A stretch of DNA of 64,000 bases from an uncultured Erwinia sp. (GCA_946221915.1 CAMIKG010000001.1:62001-126000); one strand, 5' to 3'. Numbered from the stretch's first letter, positions 25,232 through 34,163 are shown. A program made the numbers and translations. The notes: generated from the letters alone by a model not told the origin.

Positions 25232-26851
25232 ATGATCAACAGGTTCCGCTTTGTCCCCGTTGCGTTGCTGATTGCCAGCGCATGTCCGGCGGCGTTTGCC
25301 GCCACTGTTCCGGCCGGTACGCAGCTGGCGGAGAAGCAGGAGATTGTCCGCCATATCAAAGACGAACCGGCTTCGCTGGACCCGGTGAAGGCGGTGGGAT
25401 TGCCGGAAATACCGGTGATCCGCGATCTGTTCGAAGGGCTGACCAGCCAGGATGCGCACGGCAATATCGTGCCCGGCGTGGCGCTAAGCTGGCAAAGTAA
25501 TGACAATAAAAGCTGGATTTTCACCCTGCGCAAAGATGCGCGCTGGTCGAATGGCGATCCGGTGACGGCCAGCGATTTTGTCTGGAGCTGGCGTCGCCTG
25601 GTTGATCCGCAAAACAGCTCGTCTTTCGCCTGGTTCGCTGAACTGGCGGGAATCGAAAATGCAGCGGCGATCACCAAAGGGGAAATGCCTGCTGATAAGC
25701 TGGGCGTCACCGCGCTGGATAACTATCATCTTAAGGTGACGCTGACCAAACCGGTGCCGTATTTCCCCAGCCTGGCCGCCAGTTTCGCTTTTTATCCGAC
25801 CCCACAGCGGGTGATTGAACAGCTGGGCGCGAACTGGACCAAACCGGGCAATCTGGTGGGTAATGGCGCTTATGTGCTGCATGAACGAGTGGTCAATGAA
25901 AAGCTGGTGCTGACGCGTAACCCGCAATACTGGGATAACGCGCACTCGGTACTGGAAAAAGTGACCTTCTTACCGATTAGCGAAGAGTCCAGCGCCACCA
26001 AACGCTATCGCGCGGGTGATATCGATATCACCGAATCTTTCCCGAAAAATCTCTATCAGATGCTGAAAAAGCAGATCCCAAATGAGGTGTACACCCCGGA
26101 TCAGCTGGGCACCTATTACTACGCATTTAATACCGAAAAAGGGCCGACGGCCGATGTGCGGGTGCGCAAAGCGCTGTCATGGTCGATTGACCGCAAGATC
26201 ATCGCGGAGAAAGTGCTGGGCACCGGCGAGAAACCGGCGTGGCACTTTACCCCGGACATCACCGCCGGTTTCCAGCCCAAAGAGAGTATCCTGCAGCAGC
26301 ATTCTCAGGCCGAACTCAATGCACAGGCAAAGGCATTGCTGGCGGCAGCTGGCTACAGCACGGCCAAACCGCTGAGTCTCACGCTGCTGTACAACAAGTC
26401 TGAGAACAATGAAAAAATCGCCATCGCCGTGGCATCAATGTGGAAAAAGAACCTCGGCGTGAATGTGAAACTGCAAAACCAGGAGTGGAAAACCTACATC
26501 GACAGCCGCACCAGCGGTAATTTTGATGTTATCCGCGCCTCGTGGGTCGGGGATTATAACGAACCCTCCACCTTCCTCAGCCTGCTGACCTCGCGCCACA
26601 GCGGCAATATCGCACGCTTTAAGGACGCGAATTACGACACCGTGCTGGAGATGGCCAGCAACGAGACACGTGCCAAAGCGCGCAATGATGACTACAACCA
26701 GGCCGAACAAATTCTGGCCGATCAGGCGCCGATTGCGCCGATCTACCAGTACACCAATGGGCGTTTAATTAAGCCATGGGTCAAAGGTTATCCAATCACT
26801 AATGCAGAAGACGTCGCTTATAGCCGTGAGCTGTATATTGTGAAACACTAA
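25232..26851 (+). CDS. mppA: Murein tripeptide-binding protein MppA
   Basis: A 539-residue periplasmic oligopeptide-binding protein (E. coli MppA 537). A signal peptide of about 23 residues ends CPAAFAA. Family landmarks include RHIKDEPASLDPVKAVG, SWIFTLRKDARWSNGDPV and TYYYAFNTEKGP. MppA binds L-Ala-D-Glu-mDAP and hands it to the OppBCDF permease for recycling. The paralogue OppA is similar, but position beside mpaA and ycjG supports MppA. Confidence 0.92.
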   Translation: MINRFRFVPVALLIASACPAAFAATVPAGTQLAEKQEIVRHIKDEPASLDPVKAVGLPEIPVIRDLFEGLTSQDAHGNIVPGVALSWQSNDNKSWIFTLRKDARWSNGDPVTASDFVWSWRRLVDPQNSSSFAWFAELAGIENAAAITKGEMPADKLGVTALDNYHLKVTLTKPVPYFPSLAASFAFYPTPQRVIEQLGANWTKPGNLVGNGAYVLHERVVNEKLVLTRNPQYWDNAHSVLEKVTFLPISEESSATKRYRAGDIDITESFPKNLYQMLKKQIPNEVYTPDQLGTYYYAFNTEKGPTADVRVRKALSWSIDRKIIAEKVLGTGEKPAWHFTPDITAGFQPKESILQQHSQAELNAQAKALLAAAGYSTAKPLSLTLLYNKSENNEKIAIAVASMWKKNLGVNVKLQNQEWKTYIDSRTSGNFDVIRASWVGDYNEPSTFLSLLTSRHSGNIARFKDANYDTVLEMASNETRAKARNDDYNQAEQILADQAPIAPIYQYTNGRLIKPWVKGYPITNAEDVAYSRELYIVKH

Positions 26852-26943
26852 TGTCATAGCGCCACCTGACGCAGTGGTATAAGCAACAGTGATTACAACC
26901 TGCAACAATTCGCGAGTTGGCTCACAGTTCCACTGCGTTTCGC

Positions 26944-27060
26944 TTGAGACAGCGAGAGAAAAGATTAAGGTGGTGAGACTGGATTGTTACTGCGATGATA
27001 ACGCAGGCAAAACCTGATTTGCTGAAGATCTCCCTCTTCGGCGGTCAGGTTTTTTTATTT
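26944..27060 (+). promoter_or_regulatory. RAT antiterminator site and terminator ahead of licT
   Basis: TTGAGA (26944-26949) and TTAAGG form a candidate promoter. The transcript then carries GGATTGTTACTGCG ... GCAGGCAAAACC at 26981-27014, a near-perfect ribonucleic antiterminator of the BglG/SacY class. It overlaps a terminator made of AAAACCTGA (27009-27017) and TCAGGTTTT (27045-27053) followed by a T run. LicT binding to the RAT would block the terminator and so switch on its own synthesis. Confidence 0.9.
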
Positions 27061-27072
27061 TCAGGCCGGGAA

Positions 27073-27936
27073 ATGAAAATAGCGAAAATATTGAACAATA
27101 ACGTGGTGCTGGTGCACGACGCGCAGGGCCACGAGCAGGTGGTCATGGGGCGGGGCATCGCCTATAAAAAATGCTCGGGTGACGAGATCGATGCGGCGCT
27201 GATCGAGAAAGTGTTTGCGCTGAAAAGTCACGAACTGACGGCCAGACTAACGGAGCTGCTGTCCGAGATCCCGCTGGAGGTGGTGATTGCCACCGAATGC
27301 ATTATCTCGCTGGTGAAAACGCGTCTGAATACTGAGCTGCACGAGAGCCTGGCGATAGCGCTGACCGATCATATTAACTTTGCCCTTGAGCGTCAGCGGC
27401 AGAATCTGCCGATGCGTAATGTGCTGCAGTGGGAGATTCGGTCACTCTATCCGCGTGAGTTCGCGCTTGGCCTGGAGGCGCTGGCGATTATCGCCAAACG
27501 GCTGCAGGTGACCCTGCCGGAAGATGAAGCCGGGTTTATTGCCCTGCATATTGTCAATGCCCAGCTCAACAGTGAAATGCCGGAAGTGATGCACATCACC
27601 CGCTTTATGCAGGAGATCCTGCAGATTGTGAAGTATCAGCTGCAGCTGGTGTATCAGCCGGATTCTCTCAGCTATAACCGCTTTGTCACCCATCTGAAAT
27701 TTTTCGCCCAGCGTATGCTCGGCAAGCGCGGTGTGGTCAGTGATGATGAGTCACTGCATGACGTGGTGCGCAACCGCTATCCTGAGGCGTATCAGTGCGT
27801 GGAAAAGATCGATCACCATGTGATCAACAAATACGCCTATGCCCTGGGCAGCGAGGAGCGTATGTTTCTGGCAATCCATATTGAGCGCGTCCGCAAAGAG
27901 ACGCTGGCGCTGGATGAAAGCGACGATGAGGCGTGA
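27073..27936 (+). CDS. licT: BglG/LicT-family transcription antiterminator
   Basis: A 287-residue antiterminator. Residues 1-55 are the RNA-binding CAT domain (MKIAKILNNNVVLV ... GRGIAYKK), followed by PRD1 (about 65-170, LTDHINFALER) and PRD2 (about 172-280, EAYQCVEKI and LAIHIERVR) with the phosphorylatable histidines. ATG at 27073 is preferred: CCGGGA precedes it, and the upstream extension to 26995 would run through the RAT and terminator. Control follows the family scheme: EII-dependent phosphorylation inactivates it without beta-glucoside, HPr-dependent phosphorylation activates it. The symbol licT or bglG both fit. Confidence 0.93.
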   Translation: MKIAKILNNNVVLVHDAQGHEQVVMGRGIAYKKCSGDEIDAALIEKVFALKSHELTARLTELLSEIPLEVVIATECIISLVKTRLNTELHESLAIALTDHINFALERQRQNLPMRNVLQWEIRSLYPREFALGLEALAIIAKRLQVTLPEDEAGFIALHIVNAQLNSEMPEVMHITRFMQEILQIVKYQLQLVYQPDSLSYNRFVTHLKFFAQRMLGKRGVVSDDESLHDVVRNRYPEAYQCVEKIDHHVINKYAYALGSEERMFLAIHIERVRKETLALDESDDEA

Positions 27937-27955
27937 TAAGCCGTAAGGTTTAGCA

Positions 27956-27974
27956 GGGCGGCGTTACGCCGCCC
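27956..27974. terminator. Terminator between licT and the nucleoside hydrolase gene
   Basis: GGGCGGCG / CGCCGCCC 8-bp stem with TTA loop, followed on the plus strand by CTCTGTTTATTT. It separates two convergent genes. Confidence 0.7.
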
Positions 27975-27980
27975 CTCTGT

Positions 27981-28970
27981 TTATTTCCCGTATGCCAGCT
28001 GTAATTTGGCAAAGAAATCTTCCAGGATAAAATGCGGGTCAATCTGATTATAGACACGCACTTTACGCGTCTGCGTCCCTTTGCCGTAGGTGAGATCTTT
28101 ATTCACCGTTGGCGCGTCCACTTCCTGATAGTGATACTGATGGTCATCGAGCAGCAGGCCGACTGACGGGTTATCACCCAGCACCCAGACTTCACTTTTC
28201 GGCCACGGCACATTTTTCAGTGCGGCAGAGGCGAACTGGTTAAATTCGATCATCTGCTGCCACAGGTATTGTCCGGTTTCGCCATGCGGTTTCACTTTCA
28301 CCGCCAGCTCTGCCAGCGAAACACGCATCGACATATACACGTTGTGCGGCACCTGCCACAGCGGCGCGGCGGACTGGAACAGCACGTTGCCCGCCAGCGG
28401 GTCGTTATACAGGTTATATTCCCAGCCGCCCTGCGGATACGGATTGCCGCCAATCCAGATCACCGTCAGCTTACTGGCAATCGCCGGATCAGCCTGCAGC
28501 GCCAGTGCGATATCCGTGGCCGGGCCGAGCACCAGCACAAACAGCGGGCGCTTATCTTCCCGTTTCGCTTCCGCAATGATCGCTTTGGCGCCTTCGCTCA
28601 GCGGCTGCGCTGTTTCACCCAGCGGCTTTTCCGCTCCTTTAAATACCGGCGTTTTGCTGTCGCCCATCACTTTTTTCAGGCGCACCAGTTCGTCATAACT
28701 CTGCGGCATGGTGGCTTTGGTAATGCCCATCATTGGCGCGGTAATGGCGTAATGGCTGGCGATCAGCCCGCGCACATCGAACGTGGGTGTCAGCAGGGCA
28801 TGGGCGACGGCAAAATCGTCATCGGCTTCGTTGCGCGCATCGCTGCTGATCATCACACGCAGTTGTTTCGCCGGGTCTGGCGTATAGGGCAGTGGTTTAC
28901 CTGGCGTCGCCTGCAGCGCAGGGCTGGCCAGCATCAGCAGCGTGCTGATAAGGCAGAACAGTTTTTTCAT
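27981..28970 (-). CDS. Secreted nucleoside hydrolase-like protein
   Basis: A 329-residue protein of the inosine-uridine nucleoside hydrolase family with an N-terminal signal peptide (MKKLFCLISTLLMLASPALQ), so periplasmic. The calcium-binding Asp cluster of the family is represented by SSDARNEADDDFAVAHAL near residue 42, and LVLGPATDIALAL and VIWIGGNPYP are typical. It sits last in the bglF-beta-glucosidase direction, separated by a hairpin at 29001. A role in hydrolysing ribosides or another glycoside in the periplasm is inference; the substrate is not evident. The longer start at 29000 would lack a proper signal peptide. Confidence 0.8.
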   Translation of the reverse strand: MKKLFCLISTLLMLASPALQATPGKPLPYTPDPAKQLRVMISSDARNEADDDFAVAHALLTPTFDVRGLIASHYAITAPMMGITKATMPQSYDELVRLKKVMGDSKTPVFKGAEKPLGETAQPLSEGAKAIIAEAKREDKRPLFVLVLGPATDIALALQADPAIASKLTVIWIGGNPYPQGGWEYNLYNDPLAGNVLFQSAAPLWQVPHNVYMSMRVSLAELAVKVKPHGETGQYLWQQMIEFNQFASAALKNVPWPKSEVWVLGDNPSVGLLLDDHQYHYQEVDAPTVNKDLTYGKGTQTRKVRVYNQIDPHFILEDFFAKLQLAYGK

Positions 28971-29000
28971 GAGAAGTCCTGATAGCAAAAGATAGAACAA

Positions 29001-29019
29001 GGGCCAGCTGTGCTGGCCC
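29001..29019 (-). terminator. Hairpin between the beta-glucosidase and nucleoside hydrolase genes
   Basis: GGGCCAGC / GCTGGCCC 8-bp stem with a 3-base loop; on the minus strand it is followed by TTGTTCT. It could terminate most transcripts from bglF and lower expression of the distal gene. Confidence 0.6.
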
Positions 29020-29027
29020 CTGAGACG

Positions 29028-30422
29028 TTATTTCAGGGATTCGCCCTGGGTTTTAATCACTTCCTGATACCAGAAGAAGCTTTTCTTGCGGGTACGTGTC
29101 AGGGTGCCGTTGCCGCTGTCATCGCGGTCGACGTGGATAAAACCATAACGTTTGGAGAATTCCGCTTTTGAGGCGCTTACCAGGTCAATCGGTCCCCAGC
29201 TGGTGTAACCCCAGACTTCGACGCCATCTTCAATCGCTTCACGCACCTGCACCAGGTGATCGTTAAGGTAGGCGATACGGTAGTCATCGTTGATGGAACC
29301 ATCGGCTTCCACGGTGTCACGCGCGCCCAGGCCATTTTCAACAATAAACAGCGGCTTCTGGTAACGGTCATACAGCACGTTGAGGATATAGCGCAGACCT
29401 TCCGGGTCGATCTGCCAGCCCCATTCAGAACTTGCCAGATGCGGGTTTGGCACCATGTTCAGGATGTTGCCGCGCGCTTTCTGATTCAGCTCTTCGTTGG
29501 TGGTTACGCAGCCGGTCATGTAGTAGCTGAAGGAGATATAGTCGACGGTGTGCTTCAGGTCTTCTTTATCCTGCGCGCTAATCTCCAGCGTGATGCCGCG
29601 ATCTTTAAAGTAGCGATTCATATAGCTCGGGTAGTAACCGCGCACCTGCACATCGCCAAAGAACTGCCATTCACGGTTCTGCTGCATCGCTTCGATCACA
29701 TCTGCTGGCTGGCAGGTGAGTGGATAGAGCATGGCGCCCAGCAGCATGTTGCCAATTTTCGCATCCGGGCAGATTTCGTGACAGGCTTTCACCGCACGGG
29801 CGCTGGCGACCAGCTGATGGTGGATAGCCTGGTAGATCGCCGCTTCGTTGCTGTCTTCCGGCAAGCCGACACCCGTGAACGGCGCGTGCAGCGACATATT
29901 GATTTCGTTAAAGGTCAGCCAGTGCTGCACTTTATCTTTGTAACGGGCAAATACGGTGCGCGCATAGTGTTCGAAGCAATCAATCGTCTTGCGGTTGCCC
30001 CAGCCGCCGTAAGTTTTAATCAGGCCATACGGCATCTCATAATGTGACAGTGTCACTAATGGCTTGATGTTATATTTTGCCATCTCATCGAACAGACGGT
30101 CATAGAACGCCAGACCGGCTTCGTTAGGCTGGCTTTCATCGCCGTTCGGGAAAATACGCGTCCAGGCAATCGAGGTGCGCAGCACGGTGAAGCCCATTTC
30201 GGCGAACAACTTAATGTCTTCCGGGTAGCGGTGATAGAAATCAATCGCCACATCTTTAATGCCGAAGTCACCGGCCTGGCGTTCAACGCGTTCGCCAAAA
30301 ATACCCTGCGGTTGCAGATCGGACGTTGAGATCCCTTTGCCATCGGTCTGCCAGGCGCCTTCAACCTGGTTGGCGGCGACAGCGCCACCCCAAAGGAAAT
30401 CGTGTGGGAAACGTGCGGTCAT
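29028..30422 (-). CDS. 6-phospho-beta-glucosidase (GH1, AscB/BglA type)
   Basis: A 464-residue glycoside hydrolase family 1 enzyme. The acid/base Glu is in WLTFNEINMSLH near residue 175 and the nucleophile Glu in PLFIVENGLGA near residue 366; the phosphate-binding loop is represented by SASKAEFSKRYGF near the C-terminus. It hydrolyses the 6-phospho-beta-glucosides delivered by the neighbouring BglF. It resembles AscB more than BglA in the C-terminal RTRKKSFFWY segment. It lies 16 bases downstream of bglF. Confidence 0.94.
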   Translation of the reverse strand: MTARFPHDFLWGGAVAANQVEGAWQTDGKGISTSDLQPQGIFGERVERQAGDFGIKDVAIDFYHRYPEDIKLFAEMGFTVLRTSIAWTRIFPNGDESQPNEAGLAFYDRLFDEMAKYNIKPLVTLSHYEMPYGLIKTYGGWGNRKTIDCFEHYARTVFARYKDKVQHWLTFNEINMSLHAPFTGVGLPEDSNEAAIYQAIHHQLVASARAVKACHEICPDAKIGNMLLGAMLYPLTCQPADVIEAMQQNREWQFFGDVQVRGYYPSYMNRYFKDRGITLEISAQDKEDLKHTVDYISFSYYMTGCVTTNEELNQKARGNILNMVPNPHLASSEWGWQIDPEGLRYILNVLYDRYQKPLFIVENGLGARDTVEADGSINDDYRIAYLNDHLVQVREAIEDGVEVWGYTSWGPIDLVSASKAEFSKRYGFIHVDRDDSGNGTLTRTRKKSFFWYQEVIKTQGESLK

Positions 30423-30438
30423 GGATAGAACTCCTTAT

Positions 30439-32328
30439 TTATTTAATCAGGGTCAGCAGCGGGGCGGTTTCACCCACCTGGCTTTGCTGGCTGGCCGCTA
30501 ACACATCGATATAGTCATCGCTGTTGCTGATAATCACTGGCGTGGTCAGTTCGTAGCCCGCAGCCGTAATTGCCGCAATATCGAATTCAAGCAGCAGGTC
30601 GCCGACTTTGACGTTGTCGTCCTGCTGGACATGGGCGGTAAAGTGCTGGCCGTCCAGTTTCACGGTATCGATACCGACATGGATCAGCACTTCTGCGCCG
30701 CTTTCATCCAGCAGACCGATGGCGTGTTTAGTGCGGAACAGGGACGAGACATTACCGTTAACCGGCGACACGACGCGGCCCACAGCCGGTTTGATGGCGA
30801 CACCTTTACCCAGCAGACCGCTGGCGAAGGTTTCATCGTTTACCTGTTCCAGCGGCAGCATCTCACCCTGAATCGGGCTGTTGATGGTGACTTTGTTCAG
30901 TAATTCAGGGTTTGCATTGGTTGCTGGCGCAGCAGGTGCTGCTGGCGCTGCCGCCGCGGGTGCATCAAAGCGGGTAAACAGGAAGGTGGCGATGCTGGCG
31001 AAACCAAAGGAGACTACCGCGCCAGCGAATGCTGCAGCGACGGAGGCATCGAAACCGGTTTTTGGCACGACCTGGGCAAAGGTGAAGACGCCCGGGAAGC
31101 CGAAGGAGAAGGCTGTGGTGTGGTAAAAACCAAGGATAGCCGCGCCCAGCGCGCCACCGACGCAGCCGAAGATAAATGGACGACGTTTTGGCAGTGTGAC
31201 GCCATAGACCGCAGGTTCAGTGATACCAAACAGGCTGGCGCTGAATGCGGAGGCCGCAATCCCTTTCAGTTTTGCATCGCGGGCACGCAGCAGCACACCC
31301 AGCGTTGCCCCCGCCTGACCGAAAATGGCTGGCATCAGTAGCGGCAGCAGGGTGTCCTGGCCGAGCATGCTGAAGTTGTTAATCATAATCGGCACAAAGC
31401 CCCAGTGCAGACCGAAGATGACACAGACCTGCCACAGCGCGCCCGCCAGGGCACCGGCAATGGTGGAGTTCAGCTGGTAGACGAACAGGTAGCCGTTAGC
31501 CAGCATGTTACTGGTCCAGGTCGCGACCGGGCCAATCAGCAGGAAGGTGAACGGCACCACGATCGCCAGACAGATCAGCGGGGTGGTGAAGTTACGCACT
31601 GCGCCTGGTGAACGTGGATGAACCACGCGCTCTACCACACAGGACAACCAGCTGGCGAAGATGATCGGGATAACCGATGAGCTGTAGTTAATCAGGATCA
31701 TCGGAATGCCAAAGAAATCGAGCGGCTGGTTGCCCGCCTGTTCCGCCTGGAAAGCCTGCAGGATAGTAGGGTGGATCAGCGCTGCGCCAATCGTCATACA
31801 GACAAACGGGTTGCCGCCGAATTTTTTACCGGCGCTGTAACCCAGCACCACGGGCAGGAAGTAGAACAGGGCGTCACTGGCCGCGAACAGGGTTTTATAG
31901 GTTCCGCTGCTGTCGGACAGCCAGCCAGCAGCAATCGCCACCGCCAGTAAGCCTTTCAGGATACCGGAAGCCGCCATCACGCCGATAAATGGCGTAAAGA
32001 TGCCGGAAACGATATCGATAAAGCGCGCGAACAGCGACTCTTTGCTGTTATCGTCGTCATCCGCAGTCGCGGATGCTTCACCCAGTCCCGTCTTGCTCAC
32101 CAGCGCCTGATACACTTCGGAAACATGGTTGCCAATCACTACCTGATACTGGCCGCCACTCTCCACCACCATAATCACACCGGGATTATTTTTCAGTCCT
32201 TCGGTATCGGCTTTACTGTGGTCGCGCAGTTTAAAACGCAGACGTGTGGCGCAGTGGATCACCGATTTAATATTTTCCTTTCCGCCCACTCCCTGCAGAA
32301 TGGATTCGGATAATTCTCCGTATTTCAT
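30439..32328 (-). CDS. bglF: Beta-glucoside PTS permease EIIBCA
   Basis: A 629-residue three-domain PTS permease (E. coli BglF 625). EIIB comes first with the phosphorylated Cys in VIHCATRLRF near residue 26; EIIC occupies about 100-455 with several membrane segments (FTPFIGVMAASGILKG, NPFVCMTIGAALIHPTIL); an Ala/Pro-rich linker near 458-475 leads to EIIA with the active His in AEVLIHVGIDTVKLDG near residue 548. It imports and phosphorylates beta-glucosides such as arbutin, salicin or cellobiose and also controls LicT activity. Its leader has the second RAT switch. Confidence 0.95.
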   Translation of the reverse strand: MKYGELSESILQGVGGKENIKSVIHCATRLRFKLRDHSKADTEGLKNNPGVIMVVESGGQYQVVIGNHVSEVYQALVSKTGLGEASATADDDDNSKESLFARFIDIVSGIFTPFIGVMAASGILKGLLAVAIAAGWLSDSSGTYKTLFAASDALFYFLPVVLGYSAGKKFGGNPFVCMTIGAALIHPTILQAFQAEQAGNQPLDFFGIPMILINYSSSVIPIIFASWLSCVVERVVHPRSPGAVRNFTTPLICLAIVVPFTFLLIGPVATWTSNMLANGYLFVYQLNSTIAGALAGALWQVCVIFGLHWGFVPIMINNFSMLGQDTLLPLLMPAIFGQAGATLGVLLRARDAKLKGIAASAFSASLFGITEPAVYGVTLPKRRPFIFGCVGGALGAAILGFYHTTAFSFGFPGVFTFAQVVPKTGFDASVAAAFAGAVVSFGFASIATFLFTRFDAPAAAAPAAPAAPATNANPELLNKVTINSPIQGEMLPLEQVNDETFASGLLGKGVAIKPAVGRVVSPVNGNVSSLFRTKHAIGLLDESGAEVLIHVGIDTVKLDGQHFTAHVQQDDNVKVGDLLLEFDIAAITAAGYELTTPVIISNSDDYIDVLAASQQSQVGETAPLLTLIK

Positions 32329-32392
32329 GCTGTTAGCTCCCGGTCACGCCAGAGGTATTGATATGAATAATGTGCGTTGCTGAATTCAGGCC

Positions 32393-32477
32393 AAAAAAAA
32401 ACCTAAACCGTTTGTCTCAGCGCCAGCGCGGGCGGAAACAAGCGGTTTAGGTTTTGCCTGAGAATCAGTAGCAATCC
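32393..32477 (-). promoter_or_regulatory. RAT antiterminator site and terminator ahead of bglF
   Basis: On the minus strand, GGATTGCTACTGATTC then TCAGGCAAAACC (32477-32450) is a LicT/BglG-type RAT. It overlaps a terminator with a 13-bp stem, AAAACCTAAACCG pairing with CGGTTTAGGTTTT (32398-32455), extended by a G-U-containing segment and followed by a run of about nine Us. LicT would be required for read-through into bglF. The 32478-32679 remainder is promoter space shared with zntB. Confidence 0.92.
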
Positions 32478-32679
32478 TGTTTAGCTGGGCTGAGTTTTCC
32501 ATCTCTGGCTGGCAACAGGCAAGTGATTTAATGCGTTATCATCTTAATTCGTGACCGGGATCTGATTTTTCTGCGTAGCTGGAAGGGTTTTGTTACCGCT
32601 TGCTGATGCCGATGGATTGCATCTGCCTGGCGGCACGCTAGACTGTATCGTATTGATTATGCTCAGACTGAGGCGAGCT

Positions 32680-33663
32680 GTGAACCATATTGAAGGCAAA
32701 GCACTGCAGGTTTCCGATGCCATTATCTCCTGTCAGCTGGACGGCAAGGGCGGCCTGATCCCGATTGACGATCGCGATGTGATTAACTGCGAACGCCCCT
32801 GCTGGCTGCATCTGAATTACACCCACCGCGAGAGTGCCGAATGGCTCTCCTCGACACCACTGATACCGGATTCGGTGCGTGCCGCACTGAGTGGCGACAG
32901 TATGCGTCCGCGGGTAAACCGACTGGGTGATGGGTTTATGATTACGCTGCGCAGCGTCAATCTCAACAGCGAATCGCGTCCCGATCAGCTGGTGGCGATT
33001 CGGGTGTTTATCAACGATAAACTGATCGTTTCCACCCGTCGCCGCAAGGTGTACGCCATCGATGAAGTGCTGACCGATCTGCAGAATGGTAATGGTCCGC
33101 TGGATGGCGGCAGCTGGCTGGTGGACGTCTGTGATGCGTTAACCGATCACGCGAGTGAGTTTATTGAAGAGCTGCACGACAAGATTATTGATCTGGAAGA
33201 TGCGCTGCTTGATCAGCAGGTGCCGGCACGCGGTCAGCTGGCGCTGCTGCGTAAACAGATTATCGTGATGCGTCGTTATATGGCGCCGCAGCGTGATGTG
33301 TACGCGAAACTGGCGAGTGAGCGTCTGGGCTGGATGGATGATGACGATCGTCGCCGTATGCAGGAAATTTCCGACCGGCTGGGGCGCGGGCTGGATGATT
33401 TGGATGCCTGTGTGGCGCGCACTGCGGTACTGGCCGATGAAATCGCCTCGGTGCTGGCCGATGCGATGAACCGCCGCACCTATACTATGTCGCTGCTGGC
33501 GATGGTGTTTTTACCGACGACGTTTCTTACCGGGCTGTTTGGCGTTAACCTCGGCGGTATTCCGGGCGGCGAGTATCACTATGGTTTCAGTATTTTCTGT
33601 CTGATGTTAGTGGTGCTGGTCGTCGCGGTTGCGTGGTGGTTAAAACGACGTAAATGGCTGTGA
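32680..33663 (+). CDS. zntB: Zinc transporter ZntB
   Basis: A 327-residue CorA-family transporter, same length as E. coli ZntB. A large cytoplasmic N-terminal domain precedes two C-terminal membrane segments (YTMSLLAMVFLPTTFLTGLF and FSIFCLMLVVLVVAVAWW) separated by the GVNLGGIPG loop holding the CorA-type GxN signature. GTG at 32680 aligns exactly with the E. coli start and has GAGG upstream; an in-frame ATG at 32590 would add 30 residues unlike the family. It moves zinc across the inner membrane; E. coli ZntB is now described as a proton-coupled importer. Confidence 0.95.
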   Translation: MNHIEGKALQVSDAIISCQLDGKGGLIPIDDRDVINCERPCWLHLNYTHRESAEWLSSTPLIPDSVRAALSGDSMRPRVNRLGDGFMITLRSVNLNSESRPDQLVAIRVFINDKLIVSTRRRKVYAIDEVLTDLQNGNGPLDGGSWLVDVCDALTDHASEFIEELHDKIIDLEDALLDQQVPARGQLALLRKQIIVMRRYMAPQRDVYAKLASERLGWMDDDDRRRMQEISDRLGRGLDDLDACVARTAVLADEIASVLADAMNRRTYTMSLLAMVFLPTTFLTGLFGVNLGGIPGGEYHYGFSIFCLMLVVLVVAVAWWLKRRKWL

Positions 33664-33698
33664 AATTGCGCAAGAAGAGGTGAAAAAGCGGAATAAAG

Positions 33699-33712
33699 CT
33701 GATCGATATCAA
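33699..33712 (+). promoter_or_regulatory. FNR box of fnrS
   Basis: CTGATCGATATCAA matches the FNR consensus TTGAT-N4-ATCAA at 9 of 10 positions. Its centre is about 42 bases before the predicted fnrS start, the class II position, with CAAACT (33735-33740) as a weak -10. This predicts strong anaerobic induction. Confidence 0.88.
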
Positions 33713-33747
33713 TAAATCATATGCGGTATCGCGGCAAACTCAGTTCC

Positions 33748-33868
33748 GCAGGTGAATGCAACGTCAAGCGATGGGCGTTGCGCTCCATATTGTCTTACTT
33801 CCTTTTTTGAATTACTGCATAGCACAATTTGATTCGTACGACGCCGGCTCAATGCCGGCTTTTTTTTT
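33748..33868 (+). ncRNA. fnrS: Anaerobically induced small RNA FnrS
   Basis: About 120 nt, nearly identical to my recollection of E. coli FnrS through GCAGGTGAATGCAACGTCAA, the GTCTTACTTCC target-pairing region and GCATAGCACAATTTGATTCG. The terminator is GCCGGC-TCAAT-GCCGGC followed by nine Ts (33860-33868); its stem differs from E. coli while remaining paired. It lies just downstream of zntB as in E. coli. FnrS represses mRNAs of aerobic-metabolism proteins such as sodB, sodA and maeA with Hfq. Confidence 0.95.
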
Positions 33869-33925
33869 GCCTGTCGCGGCTGGGGCTCCTAAGCTTAGGT
33901 TTTATGGTTGCGAAAGGAGAAGATC

Positions 33926-34087
33926 ATGTTCGAGCGCGATGCAGCAGCAAAACCGTGGGCTTCCGATCCTGTGCCGACCGACCCGGTACCGATTCCCGAA
34001 CCGATTCCACAGCCTCAGCCCATCCCGGACCCGCCACCCACGGAGCCGGACCCACATCCGATTATTGATCCACCGCCGCATGTTTGA
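33926..34087 (+). CDS. Small proline-rich protein
   Basis: A 53-residue open frame preceded by an excellent ribosome site (AAGGAGAAGATC then ATG). After MFERDAAAKPWASD, the rest is a run of Pro-x and Pro-x-Pro units with Asp, Glu, Gln and Ile (VPTDPVPIPEPIPQPQPIPD), ending DPPPHV; about 40 percent of residues are proline. No signal peptide or membrane segment. Such a chain would be an extended polyproline-II type peptide. It has no recognised function. A hairpin follows at 34106. Confidence 0.7.
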   Translation: MFERDAAAKPWASDPVPTDPVPIPEPIPQPQPIPDPPPTEPDPHPIIDPPPHV

Positions 34088-34105
34088 AGACGACAGGTGC
34101 AACAA

Positions 34106-34124
34106 GGGAGGCGTTATGCCTCCC
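34106..34124 (+). terminator. Hairpin after the proline-rich gene
   Basis: GGGAGGC / GCCTCCC 7-bp stem with a GTTAT loop, 18 bases after the stop codon, followed by TGTGATTGTT. Likely terminator of the small gene. Confidence 0.6.
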
Positions 34125-34163
34125 TGTGATTGTTACGACGTTGCCTGTTAACCTGAGATACCC

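Noticed and set aside
26995..27072. Upstream extension of licT
   Set aside because: It runs through the RAT and terminator hairpin; the CAT domain begins at the ATG at 27073.
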